A stretch of DNA of 64,000 bases, from assembly GCF_008107625.1 (NCBI RefSeq), contig NZ_SDKK01000003.1:31289-95288 (forward strand), given 5' to 3'. Every line of letters starts with the position of its first letter. The stretch's first letter is position 1. Positions 45,741 to 54,775 of this stretch are shown piece after piece. The notes under the pieces were generated by a model. It ran no database searches and was not told where the DNA came from. It saw only the letters and a list, made by a program, of their open reading frames with translations. The stretch is from Zoogloea oleivorans (GTDB lineage Bacteria; Pseudomonadota; Gammaproteobacteria; Burkholderiales; Rhodocyclaceae). The translations under genes were made by a program, and so were the position numbers.

Positions 45741-46782
45741 ATTTCATCATGCCCTGCCTGCGGCCCTTCTCGTGGTGGTCGCTCTCCTTCCCGCTGTCCC
45801 CGCGCTTGCCGCCGAGACGGCGGTGCCGACTGTGCAGCTCAAGCTGCAGGCCCGCGCCCGGACCTACGCCAGTGAAGCCACGATAGAAGCGGTGCGTCAG
45901 GCCACCGTGTCTGCCCAGGTGCAGGGGCGTGTGCTGGAAACGCGGGTGGACGCCGGCGCCCGGGTGCGCCAGGGCGACATCCTGATGCGCATCGATACCC
46001 GCGAGGCGGACCAGGGCGTGGCCGCCGCCAGTGCCAATGTGGCCGCCGCCCAGGCCCGCCTGGTGGATGCCCGTAACGCACTGGAGCGCACACGCAGCCT
46101 GAAGGCGCGCAACTTTGTCAGTGGTTCGGCTCTTGATCAGGCCCAGGCCACTTTCGACGCCGCCGCCGCCCAGCACAAGGCGGCCGAGGCCGGCCGCGCC
46201 CAGGCGGATGTGTCGCGCGGTTTCGCCAGCGTCACCTCGCCGCTCACCGGCATCGTCGCCCAGCGCCTCACCGAAGTTGGCGAGATGGCCCAGCCCGGCC
46301 GGGCGCTGATGATCGTCTACGAGCCCGGCGCCCTGCGCGCGGTGGCCGACGTGCCCCAGTCGCAGCTTGCCGAACTGGGCAAGGGCGGGCTGAAGGCGAA
46401 GGTCGAATTCCCCGAAACCGGACGCTGGCTGGATGCGGCGTCGGTCACCGTGCTGCCCTCCGCCGATCCACGTACCCACACGGCGCGGGTGCGCGTGAGT
46501 CTGCCGGCCGATGCTGGCGGCGTGGTGCCGGGCATGGCGGCGCGGGTCCATTTTCTGCTGGGCGAGGCGCCGCGGCTGGCGGTGCCGGCGGCGGCAATCC
46601 TGCGCCGGGGCGAGTTGACCGGCGTGTATGTGGCCGACGGCAAGGGCGGCTTCAGCCTGCGCCAGTTGCGCGTTGGCAGCGTGCTGGAAGACGGTTCGGT
46701 CGAGGTGCTGGCCGGGCTGACGGGCGGCGAAACAGTGGCTCTCGACCCGGTGCGTGCCGGTCTCGTTCGCCGGGCGAACTGA
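45733..46782 (+). CDS. RND efflux periplasmic adaptor (membrane fusion protein)
   Basis: 349 residues. Signal peptide about 1-26, then barrel-sandwich halves around a coiled coil: SAQVQGRVLETRVDAGARVRQGDILMRID, an Ala/Gln-rich helical hairpin, and FASVTSPLTGIVAQRLTEVGEMAQPG. A beta-barrel and membrane-proximal domain follow. No lipobox. It connects the inner-membrane pump to an outer-membrane channel; no TolC-like gene is nearby. The pump gene starts 3 bases after its stop. The ATG lies inside a perfect palindrome and lacks a ribosome site. Confidence 0.92.
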   Translation: MLRFHHALPAALLVVVALLPAVPALAAETAVPTVQLKLQARARTYASEATIEAVRQATVSAQVQGRVLETRVDAGARVRQGDILMRIDTREADQGVAAASANVAAAQARLVDARNALERTRSLKARNFVSGSALDQAQATFDAAAAQHKAAEAGRAQADVSRGFASVTSPLTGIVAQRLTEVGEMAQPGRALMIVYEPGALRAVADVPQSQLAELGKGGLKAKVEFPETGRWLDAASVTVLPSADPRTHTARVRVSLPADAGGVVPGMAARVHFLLGEAPRLAVPAAAILRRGELTGVYVADGKGGFSLRQLRVGSVLEDGSVEVLAGLTGGETVALDPVRAGLVRRAN

Positions 46783-46785
46783 GCT

Positions 46786-49700
46786 ATGGGAATCTCCGGA
46801 CGCATCGCGGCGCTGTTCCAGCGTAACGCGCTTACCCCCTTGCTGGCTTTGGTGCTGATGCTCCTCGGCGTGTTCGCCACGATCATCACACCCAAGGAAG
46901 AAGAGCCGCAGATCGACGTGACCATGGCCGACGTGATGGTGGCCTTTCCGGGCGCCTCGGCGAAGGACGTGGAGGCGCTGGTGGCCCGACCGGCCGAGCA
47001 GGTGCTGTCGCGCATCACCGGCATGGATCACGTGTATTCGGTGTCGCGCCCGGGCATGGCAGTGATCACCGTGCAGTTCAAGGTGGGGGTGCCCAACCAG
47101 GACGCCATCCTGCGCCTGTATGACACCATCCACAGCCACCGGGACTGGATCTCGCCGCAGTTGGGTGTCGGCGAGCCGATCATCAAGCCGAAGGGCATCG
47201 ACGATGTGCCCGTTGTTGCGCTGACCTTGTGGACCCGCGATCCGGCACGTTCGGCCTTCGAACTGCAGCAAGTGGGGCGGGCCGTCGAACTGGAGCTCAA
47301 GCGGGTCAAGGGCACGCGGGACGTGAGCACCATCGGTGGCCCGGGGCATGTGGTGCGGGTACTGATGGACGCCGGGCGGATGAACGGTTTCGGCGTCACG
47401 CCGCAGGATTTGAAGGGCGCGCTGCTGCTCGCCAATGCGTCCCAGCCGAGCGGCACGCTGGCCAGCGGCAACCGGGAGGTGCTGGTGCAGACTGGCACCT
47501 ATCTGGCCAGTGCCGACGATGTACGGCGCCTGGTGGTGGGCGTTTCTGCCGGCAAGCCGGTGTACATGGCCGATGTGGCCAGCGTGGTGGATGGGCCGGA
47601 CCAGCCGTCGCGCTACGTCTGGCATGGTCTCGGCAAGGCTGCTCCGGGGGCTGCGGAGGCCGGCAACGAGCGCTTCCCGGCCGTTACCCTGTCGATTTCC
47701 AAGAAGCCCGGCGAGAACGCTGCCGATGTGGCCGACGGGGTGATCCGGCGCATGGAAGCCCTGAAAGGCAGCGTCGTGCCGGACGGCGTCGAAGTGAGCG
47801 TGACCCGCAACTACGGCGCCACCGCCACCGAAAAGGCTGACAAGCTGATCGGCAAGCTGGTCTTTGCGACCTCGGCGGTGGTGTTGCTGGTGTTCTTCGC
47901 GCTGGGCAAGCGCGAGGCGGTGATTGTCGGCGCGGCGGTGACACTGACCCTGGCGGCCACGCTGTTCGCCTCCTGGGCGTGGGGCTTCACGCTCAACCGG
48001 GTGAGTCTGTTTGCGCTGATTTTCTCCATCGGCATCTTGGTGGACGACGCCATCGTAGTCGTCGAGAACATCCATCGCTGGCATGCGCTGGAGCCGGAAA
48101 AACCCTTGTGGGAGCTGATTCCCAAGGCTGTCGATGAAGTCGGCGGGCCGACCATCCTGGCCACTTTCACGGTGATTGCGGCACTGCTGCCGATGGCTTT
48201 CGTGAGCGGCCTGATGGGGCCGTACATGAGCCCGATCCCGATCAATTCGTCGATGGGCATGTTTATCTCGCTGGCGGTGGCCTTCATCGTCACGCCCTGG
48301 CTGGCCGGCAAGCTGATGAAGGGCGCAGGCCATGCCACAGCGGCAGGCGGCCACGCGCCGGACAAGCTGACGCAAAAGCTCGAAGCTCTGTTCCGCCGCA
48401 TCATGACGCCGCTGCTCGATCCGCGCACCGGCGGGCGGGCACGGGCCAAGCTGTGGTTTGGCGTGTTGCTGGCCATCGTGCTGTCGGTGTCGCTGGCGGT
48501 GGTGCAGCTTGTCGTGCTGAAGATGCTGCCCTTCGACAACAAGAGCGAGTTCCAGGTGGTCCTCGACATGCCCGTCGGTACGCCGGTGGAGCGCACTGCC
48601 GAAGTGCTGCGCGAGATGGGCGACGAGTTGGCCAAGGTGGACGAGGTGACCGACTTCCAGGCCTACGCCGGCACCGCCGCGCCGATCAACTTCAACGGTC
48701 TGGTGCGCCAGTATTACCTGCGTGCCTTGCCGGAGATGGGTGACATCCAGGTGAACCTGGTGGACAAGCACCAGCGCAGCCGCAAGAGTCACCAGATCGC
48801 CATTGCGGTGCGCGATGCCGTGGCGGCCATTGCGAAGAAGCACGGCGGCAACGCCAAGGTGGTCGAAGTGCCGCCCGGCCCGCCGGTGCTGTCGCCTATC
48901 GTTGCCGAGGTGTACGGGCCGGATTACGCCGGTCAGGTGGCCGTGGCCGCCAAGGTGCGGGCGGCGTTTGAGGCGACGCCGGACATCGTCGGCGTGGACG
49001 ACACGGTGGACGAAGAGGCGCCCAAGCTGGTGCTGCGCGTCAATCAGGCCAAGGCGGCGCAACTGGGCGTGGCCCAGGCCGACATCGTCGAGGTGGTGCG
49101 TCTGGCTCTCGGCGGCGAAAACGTCACCCCGGTGCATGGCGGCGACAACAAGTACGAAATTCCGGTGCGCCTCACGCTGCCGCCGGAGCGCCTGTCGAGC
49201 GTCGATCAACTGTTGCAGATGAAGGTGCGGGCCCGCGGCGCCGAAGCGGGCGGGGCGCTGGTGCCGGTGTCGGAGCTGGTCGAGGTGCTGCCGGTGACGC
49301 GCGAGCAGGTGATCTACCACAAGGACTTGCTGCCGGTGGTGTACGTGACCGGCGACATGGGCGGCCAGCTGGATTCGCCGCTCTACGGCATGTTCGACAT
49401 CCGCAGCCGCCTGAAGGATCTGCCGCTGGTCGGCGAGCGCCTCGGCGGCAATCTCGGCGAGTGGTTCATCCATCAGCCGGACGATCCCTACGCCGGCTAC
49501 GCCATCAAGTGGGACGGCGAGTGGCAGGTGACCTACGAGACTTTCCGCGACATGGGCGCCGCCTACGCGGTGGGGCTGATCCTGATCTACGTGCTGGTGG
49601 TGGCCCAGTTCAAGAGCTACCTGGTGCCGTTGATCATCATGGCGCCGATCCCGCTGACCCTCATCGGCGTGATGCCCGGCCATGCCCTGCTGGGCAGCCA

Positions 49701-50046
49701 GTTCACCGCCACCAGCATGATCGGGATGATTGCGCTGGCCGGCATCATCGTGCGCAACTCCATCCTGCTGGTGGACTTCATCGACCAGCAGCTGGCGGCT
49801 GGCACTGCCTTTGCCGAGGCGACCATCCATGCCGCCGCCGTGCGTGCCAAGCCCATTGGTCTGACCGGTCTGGCAGCGATGATTGGAGCGATCTTCATTC
49901 TCGATGACCCGATCTTCAACGGGCTGGCGATCAGCATGATCTTCGGCGTGCTGGTGTCCACGTTGTTGACGCTGGTCGTGATCCCCGTCCTCTACTTTGC
50001 GGCGAACCACAAGCGGCTCGCCGCCCAACAGGGAGTCTCCCCATGA
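46786..50046 (+). CDS. RND efflux pump inner-membrane transporter (HAE type)
   Basis: 1086 residues with the usual duplicated six-TM plus periplasmic-loop layout. The N-terminus has TPKEEEPQIDVTMADVMVAFPGASAKDVE. TM4 carries the proton-relay pair in IGILVDDAIVVVENIHRW. Exporter of hydrophobic or amphiphilic compounds driven by protons; the substrate cannot be predicted. A roughly 45-residue segment around 835-880 (KDLPLVGERLGGNLGEWFIHQPDDP) resembles the elongated loop of the subgroup with EEEPQ starts. Its last codons overlap the next small gene. Confidence 0.94.
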   Translation: MGISGRIAALFQRNALTPLLALVLMLLGVFATIITPKEEEPQIDVTMADVMVAFPGASAKDVEALVARPAEQVLSRITGMDHVYSVSRPGMAVITVQFKVGVPNQDAILRLYDTIHSHRDWISPQLGVGEPIIKPKGIDDVPVVALTLWTRDPARSAFELQQVGRAVELELKRVKGTRDVSTIGGPGHVVRVLMDAGRMNGFGVTPQDLKGALLLANASQPSGTLASGNREVLVQTGTYLASADDVRRLVVGVSAGKPVYMADVASVVDGPDQPSRYVWHGLGKAAPGAAEAGNERFPAVTLSISKKPGENAADVADGVIRRMEALKGSVVPDGVEVSVTRNYGATATEKADKLIGKLVFATSAVVLLVFFALGKREAVIVGAAVTLTLAATLFASWAWGFTLNRVSLFALIFSIGILVDDAIVVVENIHRWHALEPEKPLWELIPKAVDEVGGPTILATFTVIAALLPMAFVSGLMGPYMSPIPINSSMGMFISLAVAFIVTPWLAGKLMKGAGHATAAGGHAPDKLTQKLEALFRRIMTPLLDPRTGGRARAKLWFGVLLAIVLSVSLAVVQLVVLKMLPFDNKSEFQVVLDMPVGTPVERTAEVLREMGDELAKVDEVTDFQAYAGTAAPINFNGLVRQYYLRALPEMGDIQVNLVDKHQRSRKSHQIAIAVRDAVAAIAKKHGGNAKVVEVPPGPPVLSPIVAEVYGPDYAGQVAVAAKVRAAFEATPDIVGVDDTVDEEAPKLVLRVNQAKAAQLGVAQADIVEVVRLALGGENVTPVHGGDNKYEIPVRLTLPPERLSSVDQLLQMKVRARGAEAGGALVPVSELVEVLPVTREQVIYHKDLLPVVYVTGDMGGQLDSPLYGMFDIRSRLKDLPLVGERLGGNLGEWFIHQPDDPYAGYAIKWDGEWQVTYETFRDMGAAYAVGLILIYVLVVAQFKSYLVPLIIMAPIPLTLIGVMPGHALLGSQFTATSMIGMIALAGIIVRNSILLVDFIDQQLAAGTAFAEATIHAAAVRAKPIGLTGLAAMIGAIFILDDPIFNGLAISMIFGVLVSTLLTLVVIPVLYFAANHKRLAAQQGVSP

Positions 50047-50267
50047 GTCTGACTGTCAACCAGTTTGTCCGTGTCTTCGCCGGTTCCTTTGTGCTGATCT
50101 CGCTGGCCCTCGGGGTGGAGGGCAGTCCGCTTTTTGTCAGCGGTAAATTCCTGTGGTTTACGGCCTTTGTGGGGGCCAACCTGCTACAGAGCGGCTTCAC
50201 CCGGTTTTGCCCGCTGGAAAGCGTGCTGCGCAAGTTCGGTGTCAAGGATGGCGCGGGTTGCAACTGA
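50043..50267 (+). CDS. YgaP-like (DUF2892) two-helix membrane protein
   Basis: 74 residues. Two predicted membrane helices (about 8-25 and 33-50) and the RFCPLESVLRKFGVK tail typical of the DUF2892/YgaP membrane part, here without a rhodanese domain. It overlaps the pump stop by four bases (ATGA), so it is cotranslated with the efflux operon. Function unknown; the family is often seen near sulfur and redox genes. Confidence 0.85.
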   Translation: MSLTVNQFVRVFAGSFVLISLALGVEGSPLFVSGKFLWFTAFVGANLLQSGFTRFCPLESVLRKFGVKDGAGCN

Positions 50268-50338
50268 CGCTTGATGCAAGATAAGGCCGGGGGATAAACC
50301 TCTCAAGCTTTGTGGCTGCGGGCCGTTCACCACGCGTG

Positions 50339-53300
50339 ATGAGCCCGAGCACCGCTTCCCCCTCGAGAATCCGTCTTGCCCTTTGGCGAGCTAGCCGCCT
50401 GTTGCGTGCCCAGCAGCATTGGTCCGTTATCGCGCTGGGCCTGGGGCTGCTGGTGACCGCCTGGGGCTGGTGGCATCTGAGTCGCCATGAGGCCGAACTC
50501 GATCGGGTTCGGCATGTTGCTGCTGCGGACTCCCTGGTGCACGAGCTCAACGAACGGCTCAGCAAGGTGGATTTCATCCTGCATGGCGTGGCGGGACTCT
50601 TTGGTGCCCAGAATCTGGTCGAGCGGCGGGAGTTCGAAACCTACGTTGCCGGCCTGAAGCCCGCCGGTGTCCTGCCGGAAGTGCTTGCCATCGGACTTAT
50701 CCGGCGCGTCGAGGTGGGCCGCATCGCGGCCATCGAGGCGTTGCTGTCGGCAAGTTACGAGCGCGACATCCATATTTATCCCCGGCCGGATCCGGCACGG
50801 GTCAAGGATGTTTTTCCGATTACGTATGTGTGGCCCCTGGACTCCCAGACCCGCGACGTCATCGGTTTTGATGGATACAGCGAACTCAGTCGACGTCGCG
50901 CGATGACGCTGGCCATCCAGTCCGGCGGTATGGCCATGACCTCACCGGTCACATTGCGCGCCCTGGAAACCGGGCAGAGCGTTCGTGGCGTGTTGCTCTA
51001 CCGGGTAGCCAGTTCGGTGGGTGATGATCTGGGCGCCTTGATCGGGCCGGAAGGTCTGGTTGGGCTCGGGATCAGTGTCGTTACCCTGTTCGACAGCGTG
51101 AGTGCGTCATCCATTGCCGCATACGGATTGCGTGTGGACGATGTGACCGATGGTGCCTCCGTGCCGGTCTACGGGGATGGCGTGCAGGTGACACCGGAGG
51201 CGGTCATGCGCCAGATCCGTTTTGGCGACCGGGAATGGCGCCTGTCGGTAATGGTGCCTCCCACCGCCGGCGAGATTTCCGCATCGACGGTGGCGGCGTT
51301 TGGCGGCGTGCTGGCCAGTGCGCTGGTGGCATTCAGCCTGGCGACCCTGTCGGGCCAGCAAAAGCGTGCTGAACAGATCGCCAAAACGATGACCGGTGAG
51401 CTGCGGGGCAGCGAAAAACGTTTTGAACTGGCCGTCTCGGCGACTGATGATGGTATCTGGGAGTGGCAGGCCGGCGTGCCCGGCATCTTTCTGTCGCCCC
51501 GCTGTGACCGGCTGCTGGGCTATCCGGAAGGTGGCCTGCCGCGCACTGTGCGCGGCATCCTGAGGTCCATGACGCAGGCGGTCCGACACGCGTTTCTGGA
51601 GGCCTTTCGTCGCCATAGCCAGGGTTTTGGTGCGCTGGACTGCGTGCTGCCGATCTGCCGCATCGACGGTAGTCAGGGCTGGTTTCATCTCGCCGGAAAG
51701 TCGGAGTTTGATGCCACGGGGCGACTTTTGCGGATCGCAGGTGCGGCCTCCGACGTCACCGAACTGCGCAGGGCGCAGCAGGCCGTGATCGACTCCCACG
51801 CCCGTCTGGATGCGCTTTACCGGCATGCTTCGCTGGGAATGGCGCTGGTTGATGGCAAGGGCCACTATCTGCAGGCCAATGAAGCCTTTTGCCGGATTAC
51901 CGGCTATTCGGAAGAGGAGCTGCTCAGCAGTGCTGGTCCGCCGCTGAGCCCGCCCGAGTACGCCGGGCAGGATGCCCGGGCAGTGGTCGAGGCCTGCCTG
52001 GGCGCGCCCACGCAGGCCTACGAAAAGGAGTTCATACGCAAGAACGGTGTGCGGGTGCCGGTGGTTGTGACTACCACCGCGGTGTGCGGCAGTGACGGCC
52101 ACCGCTGGGTGATTGTCGAGGACGTCACTGCCCGCAAGGTGGAACAACAGGCCATCCAGGAGGCGCACGCCACCAACGAGTCCCTGATCGAGGCCATGCC
52201 CGACATGCTGTTTCAGCTCGACGGCGGCATGCGCATCATTCGTTACCATGCCGGCAGCCGGGAGGATCTGTCGATGCCGCCGGAGGCCTTTCTGGGCAAG
52301 CGCCTCGACGAGTCCCTGTCGCCCGACATGGCGCGCCGCTTTGGGGTGGCAGCGCTGGCGGCTTCCCATAGTGGCGGAGTGCAGCGAATCGAATATGCGT
52401 CCCGTCGCGGTGGGGGCGAACGGCATTTCGAGGCGCGTTTTCGCGCGGTGCGTACCGGCGGCGCCCTGGCTGTGATCCGCGACGTGACGGAGCGCAAGCA
52501 GGCCGAGCTGGCTTTGCGGGAAAGCGAAGCACGCTGGCAGTTTGCACTGGATGGCGCGGGTGATGGCGTGTGGGACTGGAACACCGTCACCGGCAAGGTT
52601 TTTCGCTCCGAGCGCTGGCGGCAGATGCTCGGCTATGCCGAGGGCGAGCTTGCCGAAGGCATCGACGACTGGGCGGCCCTCGTGCATCCGGAAGATCTGA
52701 CGGCAGTGCTGGCCGCCCAGAATGCCCACTTGCGTGGCGAGAGCCCGGTCTTCACGCACGAGGTCCGGTTGCGCTGCAAAAACGGTGATTACAAGTGGAT
52801 TCTGGCCCGGGGTCTGGTGGTCGAACGTGATGAGGATGGCCGCCCGCTGCGCATGATCGGTACCCAGACCGATATCGATCAGGCCAAGGCCCGCGAGGCC
52901 CAGATCCTCGATCACAACCTCAACCTGGCCGGTCTGGTGGCTGCGCGTACGCAGGATCTGCAGGCCGCCAAGGAGGCTGCCGAGGCGGCCAACGAGGCCA
53001 AGTCGGACTTTCTGGCCAACATGTCCCACGAACTGCGCACGCCGATGCACGGGGTGCTCAGCTACGCCCGCCTGGGCGAAACCCGGGTGGCTCACGCCGG
53101 GCACGAGAAGCTGCGTAGCTACTTTCACCGGATCCGTATCAGTGGCGAGCGTCTGCTCCTGTTGGTCAACGACTTGCTCGATCTGGCCAAGTTCGAGGCT
53201 GGACGGATGGTTCTCGATGTGGGCCCGGTGCCCCTCGATGCGCTGGTGCAGGATCTTATTCACGAGTTCGATGCCTTGCTCCATTCGCGTCGGCAGCATC

Positions 53301-53764
53301 TTCAGTTCGAGCAGGAGCTGGATGTGCCGGAGATCGCTTGCGATGCAATACGGATCGGTCAGGTGGTGCGCAATCTGCTTTCCAATGCGGTCAAGTTCAC
53401 GCCCGACGGCAAAGGCATCCACATCCGTCTGGTGACCACCGTGCTGCCGGATGGGCGTGGGGGGGGCGATCAGGAGGGTGTGCCGGCGGTGAGCCTGAGT
53501 GTGTCGGATGAGGGGGTCGGGATTCCTCCCGGCGAGCTCGACGCGGTTTTCGACAAATTTGTGCAAAGCAGTCGCACCCGCACGGGTGCCGGTGGGACGG
53601 GCCTCGGGCTGGCTATCTGTCAGGAGATCGTCCATGCCCACCGGGGCCGCATCATGGCTCGCAACAATGCCGCAGGCGGGGCAGAATTCATCGTTATTTT
53701 GCCGCTGGGCAAGGCCCCGGAGCGCCTTGTTCCGGCGCTTGCGGCACAGGGAGAAATGGAATGA
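50339..53764 (+). CDS. CHASE-PAS4 sensor histidine kinase
   Basis: About 1141 residues; the start (ATG at 50339, or an in-frame GTG at 50312) lacks a clear ribosome site. TM1 (about 30-48), a periplasmic CHASE domain (with DVFPITYVWPLDSQTRDVIGFD), TM2 (about 315-335), four PAS domains, then HisKA (FLANMSHELRTPMHG, phospho-His) and HATPase_c with NLLSNAVKFTP, DEGVGIPPGE and GTGLGLAICQEIV. No receiver is attached. The next gene, overlapping by four bases, is a receiver-ATPase and is the obvious phosphate target. Confidence 0.9.
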   Translation: MSPSTASPSRIRLALWRASRLLRAQQHWSVIALGLGLLVTAWGWWHLSRHEAELDRVRHVAAADSLVHELNERLSKVDFILHGVAGLFGAQNLVERREFETYVAGLKPAGVLPEVLAIGLIRRVEVGRIAAIEALLSASYERDIHIYPRPDPARVKDVFPITYVWPLDSQTRDVIGFDGYSELSRRRAMTLAIQSGGMAMTSPVTLRALETGQSVRGVLLYRVASSVGDDLGALIGPEGLVGLGISVVTLFDSVSASSIAAYGLRVDDVTDGASVPVYGDGVQVTPEAVMRQIRFGDREWRLSVMVPPTAGEISASTVAAFGGVLASALVAFSLATLSGQQKRAEQIAKTMTGELRGSEKRFELAVSATDDGIWEWQAGVPGIFLSPRCDRLLGYPEGGLPRTVRGILRSMTQAVRHAFLEAFRRHSQGFGALDCVLPICRIDGSQGWFHLAGKSEFDATGRLLRIAGAASDVTELRRAQQAVIDSHARLDALYRHASLGMALVDGKGHYLQANEAFCRITGYSEEELLSSAGPPLSPPEYAGQDARAVVEACLGAPTQAYEKEFIRKNGVRVPVVVTTTAVCGSDGHRWVIVEDVTARKVEQQAIQEAHATNESLIEAMPDMLFQLDGGMRIIRYHAGSREDLSMPPEAFLGKRLDESLSPDMARRFGVAALAASHSGGVQRIEYASRRGGGERHFEARFRAVRTGGALAVIRDVTERKQAELALRESEARWQFALDGAGDGVWDWNTVTGKVFRSERWRQMLGYAEGELAEGIDDWAALVHPEDLTAVLAAQNAHLRGESPVFTHEVRLRCKNGDYKWILARGLVVERDEDGRPLRMIGTQTDIDQAKAREAQILDHNLNLAGLVAARTQDLQAAKEAAEAANEAKSDFLANMSHELRTPMHGVLSYARLGETRVAHAGHEKLRSYFHRIRISGERLLLLVNDLLDLAKFEAGRMVLDVGPVPLDALVQDLIHEFDALLHSRRQHLQFEQELDVPEIACDAIRIGQVVRNLLSNAVKFTPDGKGIHIRLVTTVLPDGRGGGDQEGVPAVSLSVSDEGVGIPPGELDAVFDKFVQSSRTRTGAGGTGLGLAICQEIVHAHRGRIMARNNAAGGAEFIVILPLGKAPERLVPALAAQGEME

Positions 53765-54666
53765 GCAAGGCGAAGATTCTTGTTGTGGACGACGAACCCT
53801 TCAATCTGGACATCGTCGGTGAATACCTGGACGAGATGGACTTCAATCTGGTGATGGTGGAGTCGGGCGAGGCGGCCTGGGACGAGTTGTGTACTCCCGA
53901 CTCGAACTTCGATCTGGTGCTTCTGGATCGCATGATGCCGGGCATGGACGGCATCATGCTGCTTCGGAACATCAAGGCCGACGAGCGCTTTCGGGCCATT
54001 CCGGTGATCATGCAGACGGCGGCCACGTCGCCCGAGCAGGTGCGCGAGGGGCTGGCGGCCGGGGCCTTCTACTATCTGACCAAACCCTTCGAGGGCGAGG
54101 CCCTGCAAACGATCATCCGCTCGGCCCTCGACGACATGCGTACGCGGCGCGAGCTGAATGCCAATCTGGCCGATCATGCCCATGCGCTGTCGTGCATTAC
54201 CGAAGGCGAGTTCTCGATCCGGACCCTGGAGCAGGCACGGGCGCTGGCATCCTTCATTGCCCTGCTGGGGCCGCAGCCGGAAACCCTGGCCATGGGGTTG
54301 TCGGAGTTGTTGGTAAATGGTGTGGAGCATGGCAATCTGGGGATCGATTTTGCCGAGAAGAGCCGCCTTCGGGAGGCTGACCGCTGGGAGGAAGAAATCG
54401 CCCATCGGCTGGCGCTCCCCGAAAATCAGCGCAAGGCGGTGCGTCTGCGGGTGCGGGGTGACGACAGCCGCTGGATTTTCGAGATTCGTGATGACGGGCC
54501 GGGCTTCGATTGGCGGCGTTTCCTGGATTTCGATCCGGAGCGTGCCTTTGCCCCCAACGGCCGTGGCATTGCCCTGTCGCGCCAGCTCTCCTTCGCCAGC
54601 CTGACCTATCTGCCTCCGGGCAATCAGGTGGTGGTGACAGTGGTGAAGGGCGATAACCTGTCATGA
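53761..54666 (+). CDS. Receiver domain fused to RsbW-like HATPase domain, copy 2
   Basis: 301 residues. Canonical receiver (1-125) with VVDDE, acceptor Asp in LVLLDRMMPGMDG and LTKPFEG, then a roughly 170-residue HATPase_c domain with ELLVNGVEHGNLGIDF, IRDDGPGFD and RGIALSRQLSF. The start overlaps the kinase stop (ATGA). Phosphorylation by that kinase may gate its ATPase or binding activity toward an anti-sigma antagonist (inference). Paralogue of the protein at 44.83-45.69 kb. Confidence 0.87.
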   Translation: MSKAKILVVDDEPFNLDIVGEYLDEMDFNLVMVESGEAAWDELCTPDSNFDLVLLDRMMPGMDGIMLLRNIKADERFRAIPVIMQTAATSPEQVREGLAAGAFYYLTKPFEGEALQTIIRSALDDMRTRRELNANLADHAHALSCITEGEFSIRTLEQARALASFIALLGPQPETLAMGLSELLVNGVEHGNLGIDFAEKSRLREADRWEEEIAHRLALPENQRKAVRLRVRGDDSRWIFEIRDDGPGFDWRRFLDFDPERAFAPNGRGIALSRQLSFASLTYLPPGNQVVVTVVKGDNLS

Positions 54667-54775
54667 TGCCCATGTGCCACTGCTGTTCGTGCGGGGGGCC
54701 GCAGGAACAGGTGCAATTCCTGAATTTCACAGGTCACGGTCGGCGCCGTGGCCTGGCTACTGCAGAAAGCCGGTG

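Noticed and set aside
45589..50028. 1479-codon minus-strand open frame across the RND operon
   Set aside because: Antisense shadow of the membrane fusion protein and pump, which have complete family motifs; His/Arg/Gln-rich nonsense composition.
51107..53641. 844-codon minus-strand open frame within the sensor kinase gene
   Set aside because: Shadow of the CHASE-PAS kinase; no motif and no ribosome site.
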